Source of the DNA: Sporosarcina psychrophila
Lineage (GTDB): Bacteria > Bacillota > Bacilli > Bacillales_A > Planococcaceae
Length of the DNA stretch: 64,000 bases
Direction of reading: 5' to 3'
NCBI RefSeq assembly: GCF_001590685.1
Contig: NZ_CP014616.1
Coordinates: 1,611,001-1,675,000 of the forward strand
Shown: positions 1 to 9,200 of the stretch, piece after piece
Numbering within the stretch: position 1 is the first letter of the stretch
Layout: every line of letters begins with the position of its first letter
The notes under the pieces: generated by a model
Told to the model about the DNA's origin: nothing
Seen by the model: only the letters and a program-made list of their open reading frames with translations
The model's database searches: none
Program-made: the position numbers and the translations under genes

Positions 1-165
1 ATTTTTCACTTGAACATTGTAGGTACGCGACAGGCAACTATTCTCAACAGGATTACCGAAAAAGTGTGGCTAGAAGTGACGGAGTCACTTCTTCCACACA
101 TATCTCTCGTTAAATGTGTCGTGATTAGTTCGCCGAAAACGAACCGGAAATGATCCAGTGAAAAT
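1..165. repeat. Non-autonomous repeat family II, copy 1
   Basis: The segment begins ATTTTTCACTTGAAC and ends ATGATCCAGTGAAAAT, an imperfect terminal inverted repeat. Both flanks recur in opposite orientation at 25093-25247, with near identity in the outer 50 bases and a divergent centre that forms its own hairpin (GTGTGG..AGAAGTGAC with GTCACTTCT..CCACAC). It has MITE-like size and structure. The left end coincides with the window edge, so it could extend further. The 60-codon reading frame on the minus strand is a by-product of the repeat. Confidence 0.6.
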
Positions 166-341
166 GGGTTTTCCCAAGCCCTACTCATCCGTATTTTATA
201 CGAATAAATGGTTAATCAACAGACGTGTTCATAAGTAAAGAATTACAGAAGCACACTAAACAACGCGTCATTTTCAATTCTATCCGCCCCCGTGGTAAGA
301 TGAATGAAGATGACGTTTTTTTGAATGGGAGTGGAATGTAC

Positions 342-2966
342 ATGACGACAAAGAAAATTGTGTTACTTGACGGAAACAGTCTTGCGTACCGGGCATTTTT
401 TGCATTACCTTTATTAACAAATGATAACGGTATCCATACCAATGCGGTATATGGCTTCACGATGATGCTACAAAACATCCTTGAGGATGAAAAACCGACG
501 CATATTCTCGTGGCATGGGATGCTGGCAAAACAACATTCAGGCATAAAACATACGGAGAATATAAAGGTGGGCGTCAGAAAACGCCACCTGAATTATCCG
601 AGCAATTCCCTTATCTGCGAAAGTTGCTTGAAGCATACAATATCCCCCAGTACGAACTGGATCAGTATGAAGCGGATGATATCATCGGCACGCTTAGCAA
701 AGCGGGAGATGCGGACGGTTCCGAAATCGTCGTCATTTCAGGGGATAAGGATTTAACGCAACTTGCCAGTAGCCATACAACGGTGTTCATCACTCGAAAA
801 GGGATGACGGATATTGAGAAATACACGCCTGAACACGTCATGGAGAAATACGGCATTGAGCCCCATCAAATCATTGATATGAAAGGACTAATGGGCGATG
901 CATCCGATAATATTCCCGGCGTTCCTGGAGTCGGGGAGAAAACTGCGCTCAAATTGTTAATCGAATACGGTTCGATTGAAAATGTTTATAAATCACTTGC
1001 TAAAATTACTGCTAAAAAGCTGAATCAGAACCTAACGGAAAATGAAGCGCAAGCGTTTATGAGCAAAGATCTTGCGACAATTGAAGTGAATGCACCGATC
1101 ACGCTTAACATTAATGATTTAGCGTATGACGGCCCCGATATGGATCAAGTGACGACTATTTACCGGGAGTTGAAATTCAAAACGCTCCTCGAAAAAATTA
1201 CTCCTCAAGCAGCTGAAGAACCAAAAGAAGCAATTGAAGTCACGATTGTTGCCGAACTCTTGGACAAGGATTTATCAGATGAGATGGCGATTCATGTTGA
1301 AATGATGGATGAAAACTATTTGACTGCAGAGATTTTAGGCATTAGTTTAGCGGATGAAAAAAACATTCTATTTATACCGCTTGAAGTTGCAAAAAAATCG
1401 ACACCATTCAAAAACTGGTTGCAAAATACGGACAAGCTGAAATACTCGTCTGATTCAAAAGCAGCTAGTGCATCACTAGCGCGTCAAGGTCTAGATGCAG
1501 AAGGCTTCCAGTTTGACCTATTGCTGGCGACCTACATCGTCAACCCATCGACGACCTATACCGATGTAGCTTCCATTACAGGAGAGTTTGGTTACACAGA
1601 AGTCGAGCAGGATGAAGTGATTTATGGAAAAGGTGCTAAGAAAGCGATACCGACCGAAGAAATAATTGCAGACCACGCCGGTCGAAAAGCGCTGGCGATT
1701 TGGAAATTGCACGCAGAGATTGAAGAGAAATTACAAGATAATGATCAATATGATTTATACCATGTACTTGAGTTACCGCTTGCGGCGATTCTTGCGAAAA
1801 TGGAAACGACTGGTGTTAAGACGGACCGAGAGACGCTTCTGACAATCGGAACTGAACTGTCTGCTAAACTGGCCACACTTGAGACAACTATTTATGAAAT
1901 TGCAGGAGAAAAATTCAACATTAATTCACCTAAACAGCTTGGCGTCATCCTTTTTGAGAAAATCGGACTTACTCCGATTAAAAAGACGAAAACTGGTTAT
2001 TCAACTGCGGCGGATGTGCTTGAGAAGCTTGAAAGCGAACATGAAATTATCAGCCATATATTGAACTATCGCCAACTCGGTAAATTGAATTCGACATATA
2101 TCGAAGGACTATTGAAAGAAATTCACGAGGATGGCAAGATTCATACCCGTTTCCAGCAAGCACTCACGACAACAGGTCGACTTAGTTCCATCAATCCCAA
2201 TTTACAGAACATTCCTGTCCGGCTTGAAGAGGGAAGGAAAATTCGTGCAGCGTTCGTTCCATCTGAACCGGGCTGGTATCTATTTGCCGCGGATTATTCA
2301 CAAATCGAACTGCGGGTACTCGCACATATGTCGCAAGATGAAAAACTGATTGAGGCTTTCCGTGCAGGTGCAGATATTCACACGAAGACAGCAATGGATG
2401 TTTTCGGTGTTGATGAAGATTCAGTGACGTCAGACATGCGACGAGCAGCAAAAGCAGTCAACTTTGGAATTGTCTACGGTATAAGTGATTACGGACTTTC
2501 GCAAAACTTGGATATTACGCGCAAAGACGCAGCACAATTCATCGATACTTATCTCAGCAGTTTCCCGGGAGTCAAACAGTATATGAGCGACATTGTTGCA
2601 GAGGCGAAAAGGAAAGGCTATGTGACGACGCTTATGAACCGGAGACGCTATTTACCAGAAATCACAAGTTCGAATTTCAACTTAAGAAGTTTTGCGGAAC
2701 GGACTGCTATGAATACACCGATTCAAGGAAGTGCAGCCGATATTATTAAAAAAGCAATGATTGAAATGGCTAACAGGCTTGAAGTTGAAGGCATGCAGAC
2801 ACGTATGCTCCTGCAAGTACATGATGAATTGATCTTTGAAGCACCACAAGAAGAAATTGAGAAACTAAAAGAAATCGTACCTGAAGTGATGGAATCTGCT
2901 CTAGCGCTTGACGTGCCATTGAAAGTAGATTGGGCATTCGGATTATCTTGGTATGAGACGAAGTGA
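342..2966 (+). CDS. polA: DNA polymerase I
   Basis: Repair and Okazaki-fragment polymerase. The N-terminal 5' nuclease domain (about residues 1-290) carries the acidic FEN signature around EADDIIGTL and GDKDL. The middle 3'-5' exonuclease-like domain looks degenerate, as in Bacillus Pol I. The C-terminal family A polymerase domain has motif A (DYSQIELRVLAH), motif B (RRAAKAVNFGIVYG) and motif C (HDELIFEAP). The frame is open upstream to 225, but ATG 342 has GGGAG ten bases before it and gives 874 aa, the usual Bacillus length; ATG 336 is an alternative with tighter spacing. mutM starts ten bases after the stop, so the repair genes are probably co-transcribed. Confidence 0.97.
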   Translation: MTTKKIVLLDGNSLAYRAFFALPLLTNDNGIHTNAVYGFTMMLQNILEDEKPTHILVAWDAGKTTFRHKTYGEYKGGRQKTPPELSEQFPYLRKLLEAYNIPQYELDQYEADDIIGTLSKAGDADGSEIVVISGDKDLTQLASSHTTVFITRKGMTDIEKYTPEHVMEKYGIEPHQIIDMKGLMGDASDNIPGVPGVGEKTALKLLIEYGSIENVYKSLAKITAKKLNQNLTENEAQAFMSKDLATIEVNAPITLNINDLAYDGPDMDQVTTIYRELKFKTLLEKITPQAAEEPKEAIEVTIVAELLDKDLSDEMAIHVEMMDENYLTAEILGISLADEKNILFIPLEVAKKSTPFKNWLQNTDKLKYSSDSKAASASLARQGLDAEGFQFDLLLATYIVNPSTTYTDVASITGEFGYTEVEQDEVIYGKGAKKAIPTEEIIADHAGRKALAIWKLHAEIEEKLQDNDQYDLYHVLELPLAAILAKMETTGVKTDRETLLTIGTELSAKLATLETTIYEIAGEKFNINSPKQLGVILFEKIGLTPIKKTKTGYSTAADVLEKLESEHEIISHILNYRQLGKLNSTYIEGLLKEIHEDGKIHTRFQQALTTTGRLSSINPNLQNIPVRLEEGRKIRAAFVPSEPGWYLFAADYSQIELRVLAHMSQDEKLIEAFRAGADIHTKTAMDVFGVDEDSVTSDMRRAAKAVNFGIVYGISDYGLSQNLDITRKDAAQFIDTYLSSFPGVKQYMSDIVAEAKRKGYVTTLMNRRRYLPEITSSNFNLRSFAERTAMNTPIQGSAADIIKKAMIEMANRLEVEGMQTRMLLQVHDELIFEAPQEEIEKLKEIVPEVMESALALDVPLKVDWAFGLSWYETK

Positions 2967-2975
2967 GGGGATAAA

Positions 2976-3848
2976 GTGCCTGAATTACCGGAAGTAGAAG
3001 GGGTTGTCCGTGCACTCGCACCAATTGCGATTGGAAGGACAATCCAGAACGTAACCGTTTCAGATACGGTTATCAAATCAAAACAACTAGGTAAAGAAGC
3101 TGTGATAAAAGGAATTACAACCGAAGATTTTATAGTAGATATGGCTGGTATGACGATTGGAAATGTCACACGGCGCAGTAAATACATTTACTTTCATTTA
3201 ATGAAAGATGGTAACACCTGTCTTCTTGTCAGTCATCTTGGTATGACAGGGGCTTGGTTCACCGTTGACAGCGTTGATGACATTACGGAAATGAAGTTCC
3301 GTAACCATGTTCATGTTGTTTTTACGCTGGAAGGCGGGGGACTACTGGTGTATTCGGATATTCGTCGTTTTGGAGAACTACGGCTTCTTGGCTGTGAAGC
3401 AGATCATCCGCCACTATTGAAAATGGCTCCTGAACCGTTCGCTACTGGAGCGCGCAAGCATTTCCTTGAGTTTGCAGCTATGCCGAAATATGCCCGAAAA
3501 CCAATCAAAGAAGTCATTATGGACGGGCATGTACTATCTGGATGTGGGAATATTTATGCGACGGAAGCAATCTATAAGATGAAGATTCATCCCGAAAGGA
3601 CTACGGAGCGGATTAGTCTAAAAAGAAAAAATGAATTATTTGATGTGATTGTGGCTATTTTACAGGAAAGTATTGATGCGGGAGGCAGCTCCATTTCTGA
3701 TTACCGGAATATTAATGGGGAAGCGGGCACAATGCAGGATCGTCTTAAAATGTATGGCAGGAAATTTTGCCCTGCTTGCGGCTCTGCCACGGAGAGTATG
3801 AAAATCGCAGGTAGGACATCCGTTTATTGTCCGACATGCCAGAAATGA
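2976..3848 (+). CDS. mutM: Formamidopyrimidine-DNA glycosylase (Fpg/MutM)
   Basis: Base-excision repair glycosylase/AP lyase that removes 8-oxoguanine and formamidopyrimidines. The mature N terminus PELPEVE supplies the catalytic Pro and Glu. The C-terminal zinc finger has two CxxC pairs (CPAC and CPTC, spaced 16 residues). It starts at GTG 2976 behind GAGGGGA and is 290 aa, slightly longer than usual for the family. It lies directly after polA and 22 bases before coaE, matching the B. subtilis polA-mutM-coaE cluster except that ytaF is missing. Confidence 0.97.
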   Translation: MPELPEVEGVVRALAPIAIGRTIQNVTVSDTVIKSKQLGKEAVIKGITTEDFIVDMAGMTIGNVTRRSKYIYFHLMKDGNTCLLVSHLGMTGAWFTVDSVDDITEMKFRNHVHVVFTLEGGGLLVYSDIRRFGELRLLGCEADHPPLLKMAPEPFATGARKHFLEFAAMPKYARKPIKEVIMDGHVLSGCGNIYATEAIYKMKIHPERTTERISLKRKNELFDVIVAILQESIDAGGSSISDYRNINGEAGTMQDRLKMYGRKFCPACGSATESMKIAGRTSVYCPTCQK

Positions 3849-3870
3849 TTGTTGAAGGGCTGTGTGAGCT

Positions 3871-4467
3871 ATGATTATCGGTTTAACGGGCAGTATTGCA
3901 AGTGGGAAAAGCACCGTATCCAAGATGTTGAAGAAAAAGGGCTTTCCAATTGTAGATGCGGATGAAATTGCACGTCTTGTTGTCGAACCCGGGAGTCCAG
4001 TTTTACAAGAGATCAGTCGCGTATTTGGTCAGGGGATTTTACGTTCGGACGGATCGCTTAATCGTGAAAAGCTAGGACAGCAAATATTCGGTAATGTAGA
4101 AGAGCGCCAAAAGTTGAATGGTATCATCCATCCTGCAATACGACAAGAGATGTTAAGGCAAAAAGAGCAATTGATTTCAACGGGATCGAATACAGTTATC
4201 ATGGACATCCCTTTGTTGTTTGAAAGCAAGTTGCAATCGTTCGTGGATAAAATTATTGTCGTGTCTGTCACAGCAGAAATACAAAAGGAACGTCTCATTG
4301 CGAGGAATGTGTTATCGGAAGAAGAAGCGGATGCACGAATCCGTTCCCAACTATCAATCGAAGAGAAGGAACTGAGTGCAGACGCGGTTTTATTCAATAA
4401 CGGTCCAGTGGAAGAGACAGAAAGCCAGTTGACTGAGGTACTTTCTAAATGGAATGCAGAGCCTTGA
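3871..4467 (+). CDS. coaE: Dephospho-CoA kinase
   Basis: Catalyses the last step of coenzyme A synthesis, phosphorylation of the ribose 3'-hydroxyl of dephospho-CoA. The Walker A loop GLTGSIASGKST is at the extreme N terminus, and DADEIAR and IPLLFE are typical family segments. At 198 aa it matches the family. It is the last gene of the polA-mutM-coaE group; gapB downstream has its own promoter. Confidence 0.97.
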   Translation: MIIGLTGSIASGKSTVSKMLKKKGFPIVDADEIARLVVEPGSPVLQEISRVFGQGILRSDGSLNREKLGQQIFGNVEERQKLNGIIHPAIRQEMLRQKEQLISTGSNTVIMDIPLLFESKLQSFVDKIIVVSVTAEIQKERLIARNVLSEEEADARIRSQLSIEEKELSADAVLFNNGPVEETESQLTEVLSKWNAEP

Positions 4468-4511
4468 AGTGATTCTGAAAAATGAAACATTTCAATTGTC
4501 CATAGTAAATC

Positions 4512-4571
4512 TTGGTTTTAGCATAATATGTGTTATACTAATGACGAGTATTAGATAAAAAGTATAACATA
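4512..4571 (+). promoter_or_regulatory. gapB promoter with two CcpN-type operators
   Basis: A -35 TTGGTT (4512-4517), 16-bp spacer and extended -10 TGTTATACT (TATACT at 4534-4539). TGTGTTATACT at 4529-4539 overlaps the -10, and AGTATAACATA at 4561-4571 is an inverted copy. Each matches the CcpN box TRTGHYATAYW recalled from B. subtilis at all 11 positions. Centres are 32 bp apart, about three helical turns. The RBS AGGAGG is at 4577-4582. Confidence 0.8.
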
Positions 4572-4590
4572 CATACAGGAGGATCTTTAT

Positions 4591-5613
4591 ATGACTACTT
4601 CTATTGCGATAAACGGGTTTGGACGAATTGGACGAATGGTATTCCGTCAAATGATTACAGAAGAAGATGTAACAATCGTTGCGATTAACGCAATGTATTC
4701 ATCAGAAACACTCGCTCATCTTATAAAGTACGATACGAATCACGGTACATTTGATGGCGAAGTCATTGCAGAAGAAAATGCGATTGTCGTCAATGGGAAA
4801 CGAGTGCAAATCGTCTCTGACCGTGACCCGCTTAACCTTCCTTGGAAAAAGCTTGGTGTCGATATTGTCATTGAAGCGACTGGTAAGTTCAATTCGCGTG
4901 ACAAAGCGGCACTTCATCTTGAAGCGGGGGCAAAAAAAGTCATTATATCGGCACCTGGTAAAAATGAAGATATCACAATTGTTTTAGGCGTAAACGATGA
5001 TAAATTAGATATCGAAAAGCATGACATCATTTCGAATGCAAGTTGTACAACAAACTGTCTTGCTCCTGTAGCTAAGGTATTAAATGATGCATTTGGGATT
5101 GACAACGGTTTAATGACAACGGTTCATGCGTATACAAATGACCAAAAGAACTTGGATAATCCTCATAAGGACCTTCGACGTGCACGTGCATGCGGACAAT
5201 CTATCATTCCAACATCTACTGGGGCTGCGAAAGCGTTGGCACTTGTGCTTCCAGAATTGGAAGGGAAGATTCACGGAATGTCACTTCGTATACCTACGCC
5301 GAATGTTTCACTTGTCGACCTAGTTGTAGATTTGAAGCAAGACGTGACAGTAGAGATGGTAAACAATGCATTTAAGCAGGCTTCTGAAGGAGCGATGGCA
5401 GGTATTCTCCGTTTCTCAACAGAGCCGCTTGTATCTATTGATTACAATACAACAACTGACTCAGCAATCATTGACGGTCTTTCAACAATTGTTATGGCAG
5501 ATCGCAAAGTGAAAGTACTTGCCTGGTACGATAATGAGTGGGGTTATTCTGCACGCGTCGTCGATTTGACAAAGAAAGTTGCAGTAGCTTTGAAAACAAA
5601 AGAACTTGCTTAA
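4591..5613 (+). CDS. gapB: Gluconeogenic glyceraldehyde-3-phosphate dehydrogenase GapB
   Basis: Interconverts 1,3-bisphosphoglycerate and glyceraldehyde-3-phosphate; the GapB class works in the gluconeogenic direction, mainly with NADP(H). The nucleotide-binding fold starts INGFGRIGRMVFR, the catalytic Cys152 lies in SNASCTTNCLAP, and the sequence resembles B. subtilis GapB (for example NDQKNLDNPHKDLRRARA) more than glycolytic GapA. The position after coaE is the B. subtilis gapB position. It is 340 aa. Two putative CcpN boxes suggest repression on glycolytic carbon sources, and a strong terminator follows. Confidence 0.94.
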   Translation: MTTSIAINGFGRIGRMVFRQMITEEDVTIVAINAMYSSETLAHLIKYDTNHGTFDGEVIAEENAIVVNGKRVQIVSDRDPLNLPWKKLGVDIVIEATGKFNSRDKAALHLEAGAKKVIISAPGKNEDITIVLGVNDDKLDIEKHDIISNASCTTNCLAPVAKVLNDAFGIDNGLMTTVHAYTNDQKNLDNPHKDLRRARACGQSIIPTSTGAAKALALVLPELEGKIHGMSLRIPTPNVSLVDLVVDLKQDVTVEMVNNAFKQASEGAMAGILRFSTEPLVSIDYNTTTDSAIIDGLSTIVMADRKVKVLAWYDNEWGYSARVVDLTKKVAVALKTKELA

Positions 5614-5627
5614 TTGTGAATAGAGAG

Positions 5628-5669
5628 CGTCCCTAAAGTCAGTGAACGATGACTTTAGGGACGTTTTTT
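5628..5669 (+). terminator. Rho-independent terminator after gapB
   Basis: A perfect 14-bp stem, CGTCCCTAAAGTCA with its complement around an 8-base loop, is followed by TTTTTT. Confidence 0.93.
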
Positions 5670-5699
5670 CTTGGAAGACAAGTATATGTTTTCGACGTG

Positions 5700-5905
5700 G
5701 AACGGTGCCCAGGCTCCAGGCGCCAACCCTTGGGTCATAAGTTGTTTGGGAAGGGATTGAACTACATCTCTCCTGTGTGGGGGTTGAAGTACGCCTCCTC
5801 GTACTTGTAAGCAGTCATAGCGACAGGACGTCGCGAACTTCAACTGCCTTCTTTTATCACTTACGCCTGTCGGGGTGGATGGCGTCTTGCGCTTTTCTCA
5901 TTGTA
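5700..5905. repeat. Dispersed intergenic repeat, copy 1
   Basis: This non-coding stretch shares blocks with 36370-36500: CAG/GCGCC then C(T)TGGGTCAT(A)AGT near one end, and CTTA(C/T)GCCTGTCG then GGCG-CTTGCGCTTTT at the other. The interior differs. It resembles short GC-rich repeats scattered between genes in Bacillales genomes. Reading frames across it are not supported as genes. Confidence 0.5.
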
Positions 5906-5949
5906 CAATGCTTCTTTCCACTCTATTTCGATTTTTTTTTGTCGTTTTC

Positions 5950-5958
5950 TGTTATAAT
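5950..5958 (+). promoter_or_regulatory. Extended -10 promoter for nrdR-dnaB-dnaI
   Basis: TGTTATAAT is a perfect extended -10 element lying 38 bases before the nrdR start; no good -35 is visible 17 bases upstream. Confidence 0.6.
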
Positions 5959-5995
5959 TAAGTTATTATCTAAGAAAAAGCGGAGGATACACATT

Positions 5996-6457
5996 ATGAA
6001 ATGTCCAGCTTGCCAGTTCAATGGCACCCGGGTAGTTGATTCTAGACCGGCCGAGGAGAATAGATCCATCCGGCGTCGCAGAGAATGCGAACAATGCGCA
6101 TTCCGTTTTACGACATTTGAAAAAGTTGAGGAAATGCCTTTGATTGTCGTGAAGAAAGACGATTCGCGTGAAGAATTTAGTGGAGAAAAAGTGCTCAGAG
6201 GTCTTATTCGAGCATGTGAAAAACGCGCTGTTTCCCTTGAGGACCTAAAAAAGATCGTTTATTCTATTGAAAAAGAATTGAGAAGCGCAGGTGTCGTGGA
6301 GATTAATTCTGATGATGTTGGGGAAATGGTTATGGAACAGCTATCGGAAGTTGATGAAGTCGCTTATGTCAGATTTGCTTCAGTCTATCGCCAATATAAA
6401 GACATCACAGTTTTCATAAAAGAATTGCAAGACCTACAAAAACGAACGAAAAAGTAA
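5996..6457 (+). CDS. nrdR: Transcriptional repressor NrdR
   Basis: Represses ribonucleotide reductase genes according to ATP/dATP levels. The N-terminal zinc ribbon (CPAC at residues 3-6 and CEQC near 31-34) is followed by an ATP-cone domain starting about residue 46 (PLIVVKKDD). It is 153 aa, the usual length. The frame is open upstream from 5777, but ATG 5996 is preceded by CGGAGGA and gives the invariant MKCPAC start. It heads the nrdR-dnaB-dnaI group as in B. subtilis. Confidence 0.96.
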   Translation: MKCPACQFNGTRVVDSRPAEENRSIRRRRECEQCAFRFTTFEKVEEMPLIVVKKDDSREEFSGEKVLRGLIRACEKRAVSLEDLKKIVYSIEKELRSAGVVEINSDDVGEMVMEQLSEVDEVAYVRFASVYRQYKDITVFIKELQDLQKRTKK

Positions 6458-6488
6458 CGTATCCCATTCAGATAGGAAGTAGAGTTTG

Positions 6489-7868
6489 ATGGCACCCCTT
6501 TATAAAGAACTACAGCCAGTTGACGCATACAAAATACGGTTATCGCAGCCCTTTTCAGATTATGATCGTCAACTCCTCACTTTATTTTACCAACCGCTGA
6601 TTGGCCCAGGTGCGATGAGTTTGTTTATGACATTATGGGCGGACGCAGAGCGTGAAGATGACCGTGAATACAACCATTACCACCTTATGAACATTTTGAC
6701 GATGCCACTGGGACCTGTCTTCGAAGCCCGTATATCTCTTGAAGCAATCGGCTTATTACGAACATACAAGAAAAAAGATGGAGATGCGAGATTATTTGTT
6801 TACGATCTACTTCCTCCACTTGATGCCAAAGCTTTTTTCCTAGATCCACTGTTGTCGACATTCTTATTTAGTAAAATCGGAGAACAGGCATACCGAAATC
6901 TACGTAGCCGTTTTGCGCTAGACAGTGTAAATGAAGTTGGATTTGAAGATGTTTCTCGTACATTTTTAGATGTGTATACGCCTGTTCAGCAGGGCTATAG
7001 TATGGATATGGGCGAGGGCCAGCAGTTTATCGGACGGAATGAGCCGGAAGGTGTTCCGTTTTTGCATTCAGACTTTGATTTCAATCTGCTAAGTTCGGGT
7101 TTATCTGAACAAATGGTTCCCAAAGCTTCATTATCTTCTGTTTCTAAGGAATTAATTGCGAAAATCGCATTCCTTTATTCGCTCACGCCGCTAGATATGC
7201 AAAAAGTCATCATGATGGCTCTCGATGAAGATCTCAAGTTGCCGGAAGACAGATTGCGAAAGTCAGCAGCGGAGTTTTATAAAATGAATGTTTCAAAAGA
7301 GGCGCCAGTCTTGCATAAAGTGTATGCGAAAGAATTGCCTAAGCCTGAAACAGGACTATTAACGCGAGATGAAGAATTGGTGCATTACCTTGAAAATACG
7401 GCGCCACTTGAAATGTTGCGTGAGATTAACGGGAAAGAGCCGCTTTCTGTAGACGTGAAGCTTGCAGAAAAGTTGGTCAATACACATGGATTGTCCGTCG
7501 GTGTCGTCAATGTTCTGCTGCAATACGTTCATTTGCGCAATGACGGGAAAATAACGAATAGTTATGTTGAGCGGATTGCTTCCCATTGGATGAACAAAAA
7601 GGTTGATACAGTGAAAACTGCACTTGAAATGTCGAGGAATGAGCATGACCAGTATGTTAAATGGAAAAATGAAGGTCAGAGCACAGGATCGAAATCGGCG
7701 CCTAGACGAAAATCCGCGCGTGAAGAGAAAGTGCCGGAGTGGTTTTATAAAAAAGAAGAAAAGAAAACAAAATCAGATAAACCTGTTAAGTCTTCTTCAG
7801 AGATTGATGAAGAACGCCGTAAATTACTTGAGGAATTAGGCGTAACGGGGGACGGGACGGTGAAGTGA
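6489..7868 (+). CDS. dnaB: Replication initiation and membrane attachment protein DnaB
   Basis: Firmicute helicase-loading protein acting with DnaD and DnaI at the origin and at restart sites; not the E. coli DnaB helicase. Assigned by position between nrdR and dnaI and by length (459 aa, about 470 in B. subtilis). The C-terminal region around MQKVIMMALDED and VNVLLQYVHLRNDGKI fits the DnaB/DnaD helical repeat. The tail is rich in K, E and S. ATG 6489 sits nine bases from AGGAAG; TTG 6486 immediately before it is an alternative. Confidence 0.93.
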   Translation: MAPLYKELQPVDAYKIRLSQPFSDYDRQLLTLFYQPLIGPGAMSLFMTLWADAEREDDREYNHYHLMNILTMPLGPVFEARISLEAIGLLRTYKKKDGDARLFVYDLLPPLDAKAFFLDPLLSTFLFSKIGEQAYRNLRSRFALDSVNEVGFEDVSRTFLDVYTPVQQGYSMDMGEGQQFIGRNEPEGVPFLHSDFDFNLLSSGLSEQMVPKASLSSVSKELIAKIAFLYSLTPLDMQKVIMMALDEDLKLPEDRLRKSAAEFYKMNVSKEAPVLHKVYAKELPKPETGLLTRDEELVHYLENTAPLEMLREINGKEPLSVDVKLAEKLVNTHGLSVGVVNVLLQYVHLRNDGKITNSYVERIASHWMNKKVDTVKTALEMSRNEHDQYVKWKNEGQSTGSKSAPRRKSAREEKVPEWFYKKEEKKTKSDKPVKSSSEIDEERRKLLEELGVTGDGTVK

Positions 7869-7869
7869 A

Positions 7870-8814
7870 ATGGAACATATTGGCGATACGTTGAAACGGG
7901 TCGTGAAATCACCGGCATTTGCCGCAAGATATGATGAATTGCGCAGAGAAGTGATGGAAAGTCCAGGGGTACAACAATTTTTGACGGATCATTCCACTGA
8001 AGTTGATGGTGAAGTTGTCGAGCGGAGTCTTGGCAAACTATACGAATACGCCACCGCTTCCCATAGTTGTGGAAAATGTCCCGACCTCGCAGGATGTGTG
8101 AATATCATGAACGGCTTCGAACCGAAATTGGTATTATCCCGTGGGCTTATAGATGTGGAATATACAAAGTGTCCCAACAGATTAGTTGATGATGATCAAC
8201 GTAATATTAAGAAGATGATAGACAGTATGTATATGCCCAAAGATGTCATGGAAGCGAAATTGCAAAGCATTGATATGTTTTTTGATGATAGTAGGGTGCC
8301 GGCGGTACGAGCTGCAAAAGATTTCTTGAACGCTTTCGATGAAACCGGAAAACTTCCAGAGCGAGGTATGTACATTTATGGCCCGTTTGGAATCGGTAAA
8401 TCATTCGTGCTTGGAGCATTGGCGAACGAATTAGCCAATCGTCGGATACGTACAGTTGCTGTATATGTCCCGGAATTCCTAAGGGAAATGAAACAATCTA
8501 TTCAAGATCAGACCTTAAATGAGAAAATTGATTTTGTGAAAAACGCACAAGTACTTATGCTTGATGATATTGGTGCAGAAACAATGTCTGCTTGGACGCG
8601 TGATGAAGTGCTCGGCACTATTTTACAATACAGGATGGCAGAAAAATTGCCGACTTTTTTCACATCTAACCTTAGTTACGCTGAACTTGAAGATCATTTG
8701 ACATACACACAGCGTGGTGAAAAAGAAGCTGTAAAAGCGGCAAGAATCATGGAGAGGGTGCAAATGATTAGCATTCCAATACGACTCGATGGTGAAAATA
8801 GACGCGATAAATAA
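7870..8814 (+). CDS. dnaI: Primosomal protein DnaI, helicase loader
   Basis: AAA+ ATPase that loads the replicative helicase. The N terminus carries a Cys/His cluster (CGKCPDLAGC about residues 69-78) expected of the helicase-binding zinc domain. The AAA+ domain has Walker A YGPFGIGKSF and Walker B VLMLDDIGAE. It is 314 aa. The start is one base after the dnaB stop, so the two are translationally coupled. A bidirectional terminator follows. Confidence 0.96.
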   Translation: MEHIGDTLKRVVKSPAFAARYDELRREVMESPGVQQFLTDHSTEVDGEVVERSLGKLYEYATASHSCGKCPDLAGCVNIMNGFEPKLVLSRGLIDVEYTKCPNRLVDDDQRNIKKMIDSMYMPKDVMEAKLQSIDMFFDDSRVPAVRAAKDFLNAFDETGKLPERGMYIYGPFGIGKSFVLGALANELANRRIRTVAVYVPEFLREMKQSIQDQTLNEKIDFVKNAQVLMLDDIGAETMSAWTRDEVLGTILQYRMAEKLPTFFTSNLSYAELEDHLTYTQRGEKEAVKAARIMERVQMISIPIRLDGENRRDK

Positions 8815-8825
8815 AAGGGAAACCT

Positions 8826-8860
8826 AAAAATGACAGAAGCATTGAGCTTCTGTCATTTTT
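8826..8860. terminator. Bidirectional terminator between dnaI and a convergent gene
   Basis: A perfect 15-bp stem, AAAAATGACAGAAGC with its complement around ATTGA. The A/T ends can serve dnaI on the plus strand and the convergent small gene on the minus strand. Confidence 0.9.
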
Positions 8861-8873
8861 AATAGTTTATTTA

Positions 8874-9062
8874 TTATCTTTTTTCAAAACGGTTTGTGCG
8901 TTGTTCTCTTTGCTTTTGATTCTCATTTTCTTGAGTATTCAACTTATCGATATCGAATGTAGAGCCGAATTCTTCACGCATATCATTTGGTTTTTGGTTT
9001 TTGTTACGGTCTTGATTTTGTTTTTGGTCACGGTTTGGATTTCTGTCTTTGTTATTTGGCAA
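8874..9062 (-). CDS. Small hydrophilic Lys/Asn/Gln-rich protein
   Basis: A 62-aa protein made almost entirely of N, Q, K, R, D and E, with one more ordinary segment EEFGSTFDIDKLN in the middle. It starts with TTG (9062) behind GGAGGTG seven bases upstream, an excellent RBS that argues for a real gene despite the low-complexity sequence. It ends against the shared dnaI terminator. The composition and the short FG-T/S-F segment recall gamma-type small acid-soluble spore proteins (FGTEFASET repeats), but the similarity is too weak to assign. Confidence 0.6.
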   Translation of the reverse strand: MPNNKDRNPNRDQKQNQDRNKNQKPNDMREEFGSTFDIDKLNTQENENQKQREQRTNRFEKR

Positions 9063-9131
9063 GATTAATCACCTCCATAAACGTATCATGTGTTTAATGC
9101 AGCTTTTCATTCCATGGTAATTAATTCTACC

Positions 9132-9200
9132 TATATATGTTGACATAAAGAATGCTCTCAACAACGCTCGGCACATAGAATCATTAGTTCGACATATATA
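9132..9200. repeat. Minimal 69-bp copy of repeat family I
   Basis: The left end TATATATGTTGA followed by CATAAAGAAT nearly matches the left end of the elements at 31831 and 38046, and the right end TTCGACATATATA matches their right end with one change. Only about 45 bases lie between, so this is an end-to-end deletion derivative. It sits in the gap between the small hydrophilic gene and the YlxY-like gene. Nothing else was recognised in 9063-9458. Confidence 0.55.

Noticed and set aside
212..529. 105-codon minus-strand ORF over the start of polA
   Set aside because: Lies opposite conserved polA codons, no RBS, composition typical of an antisense shadow.
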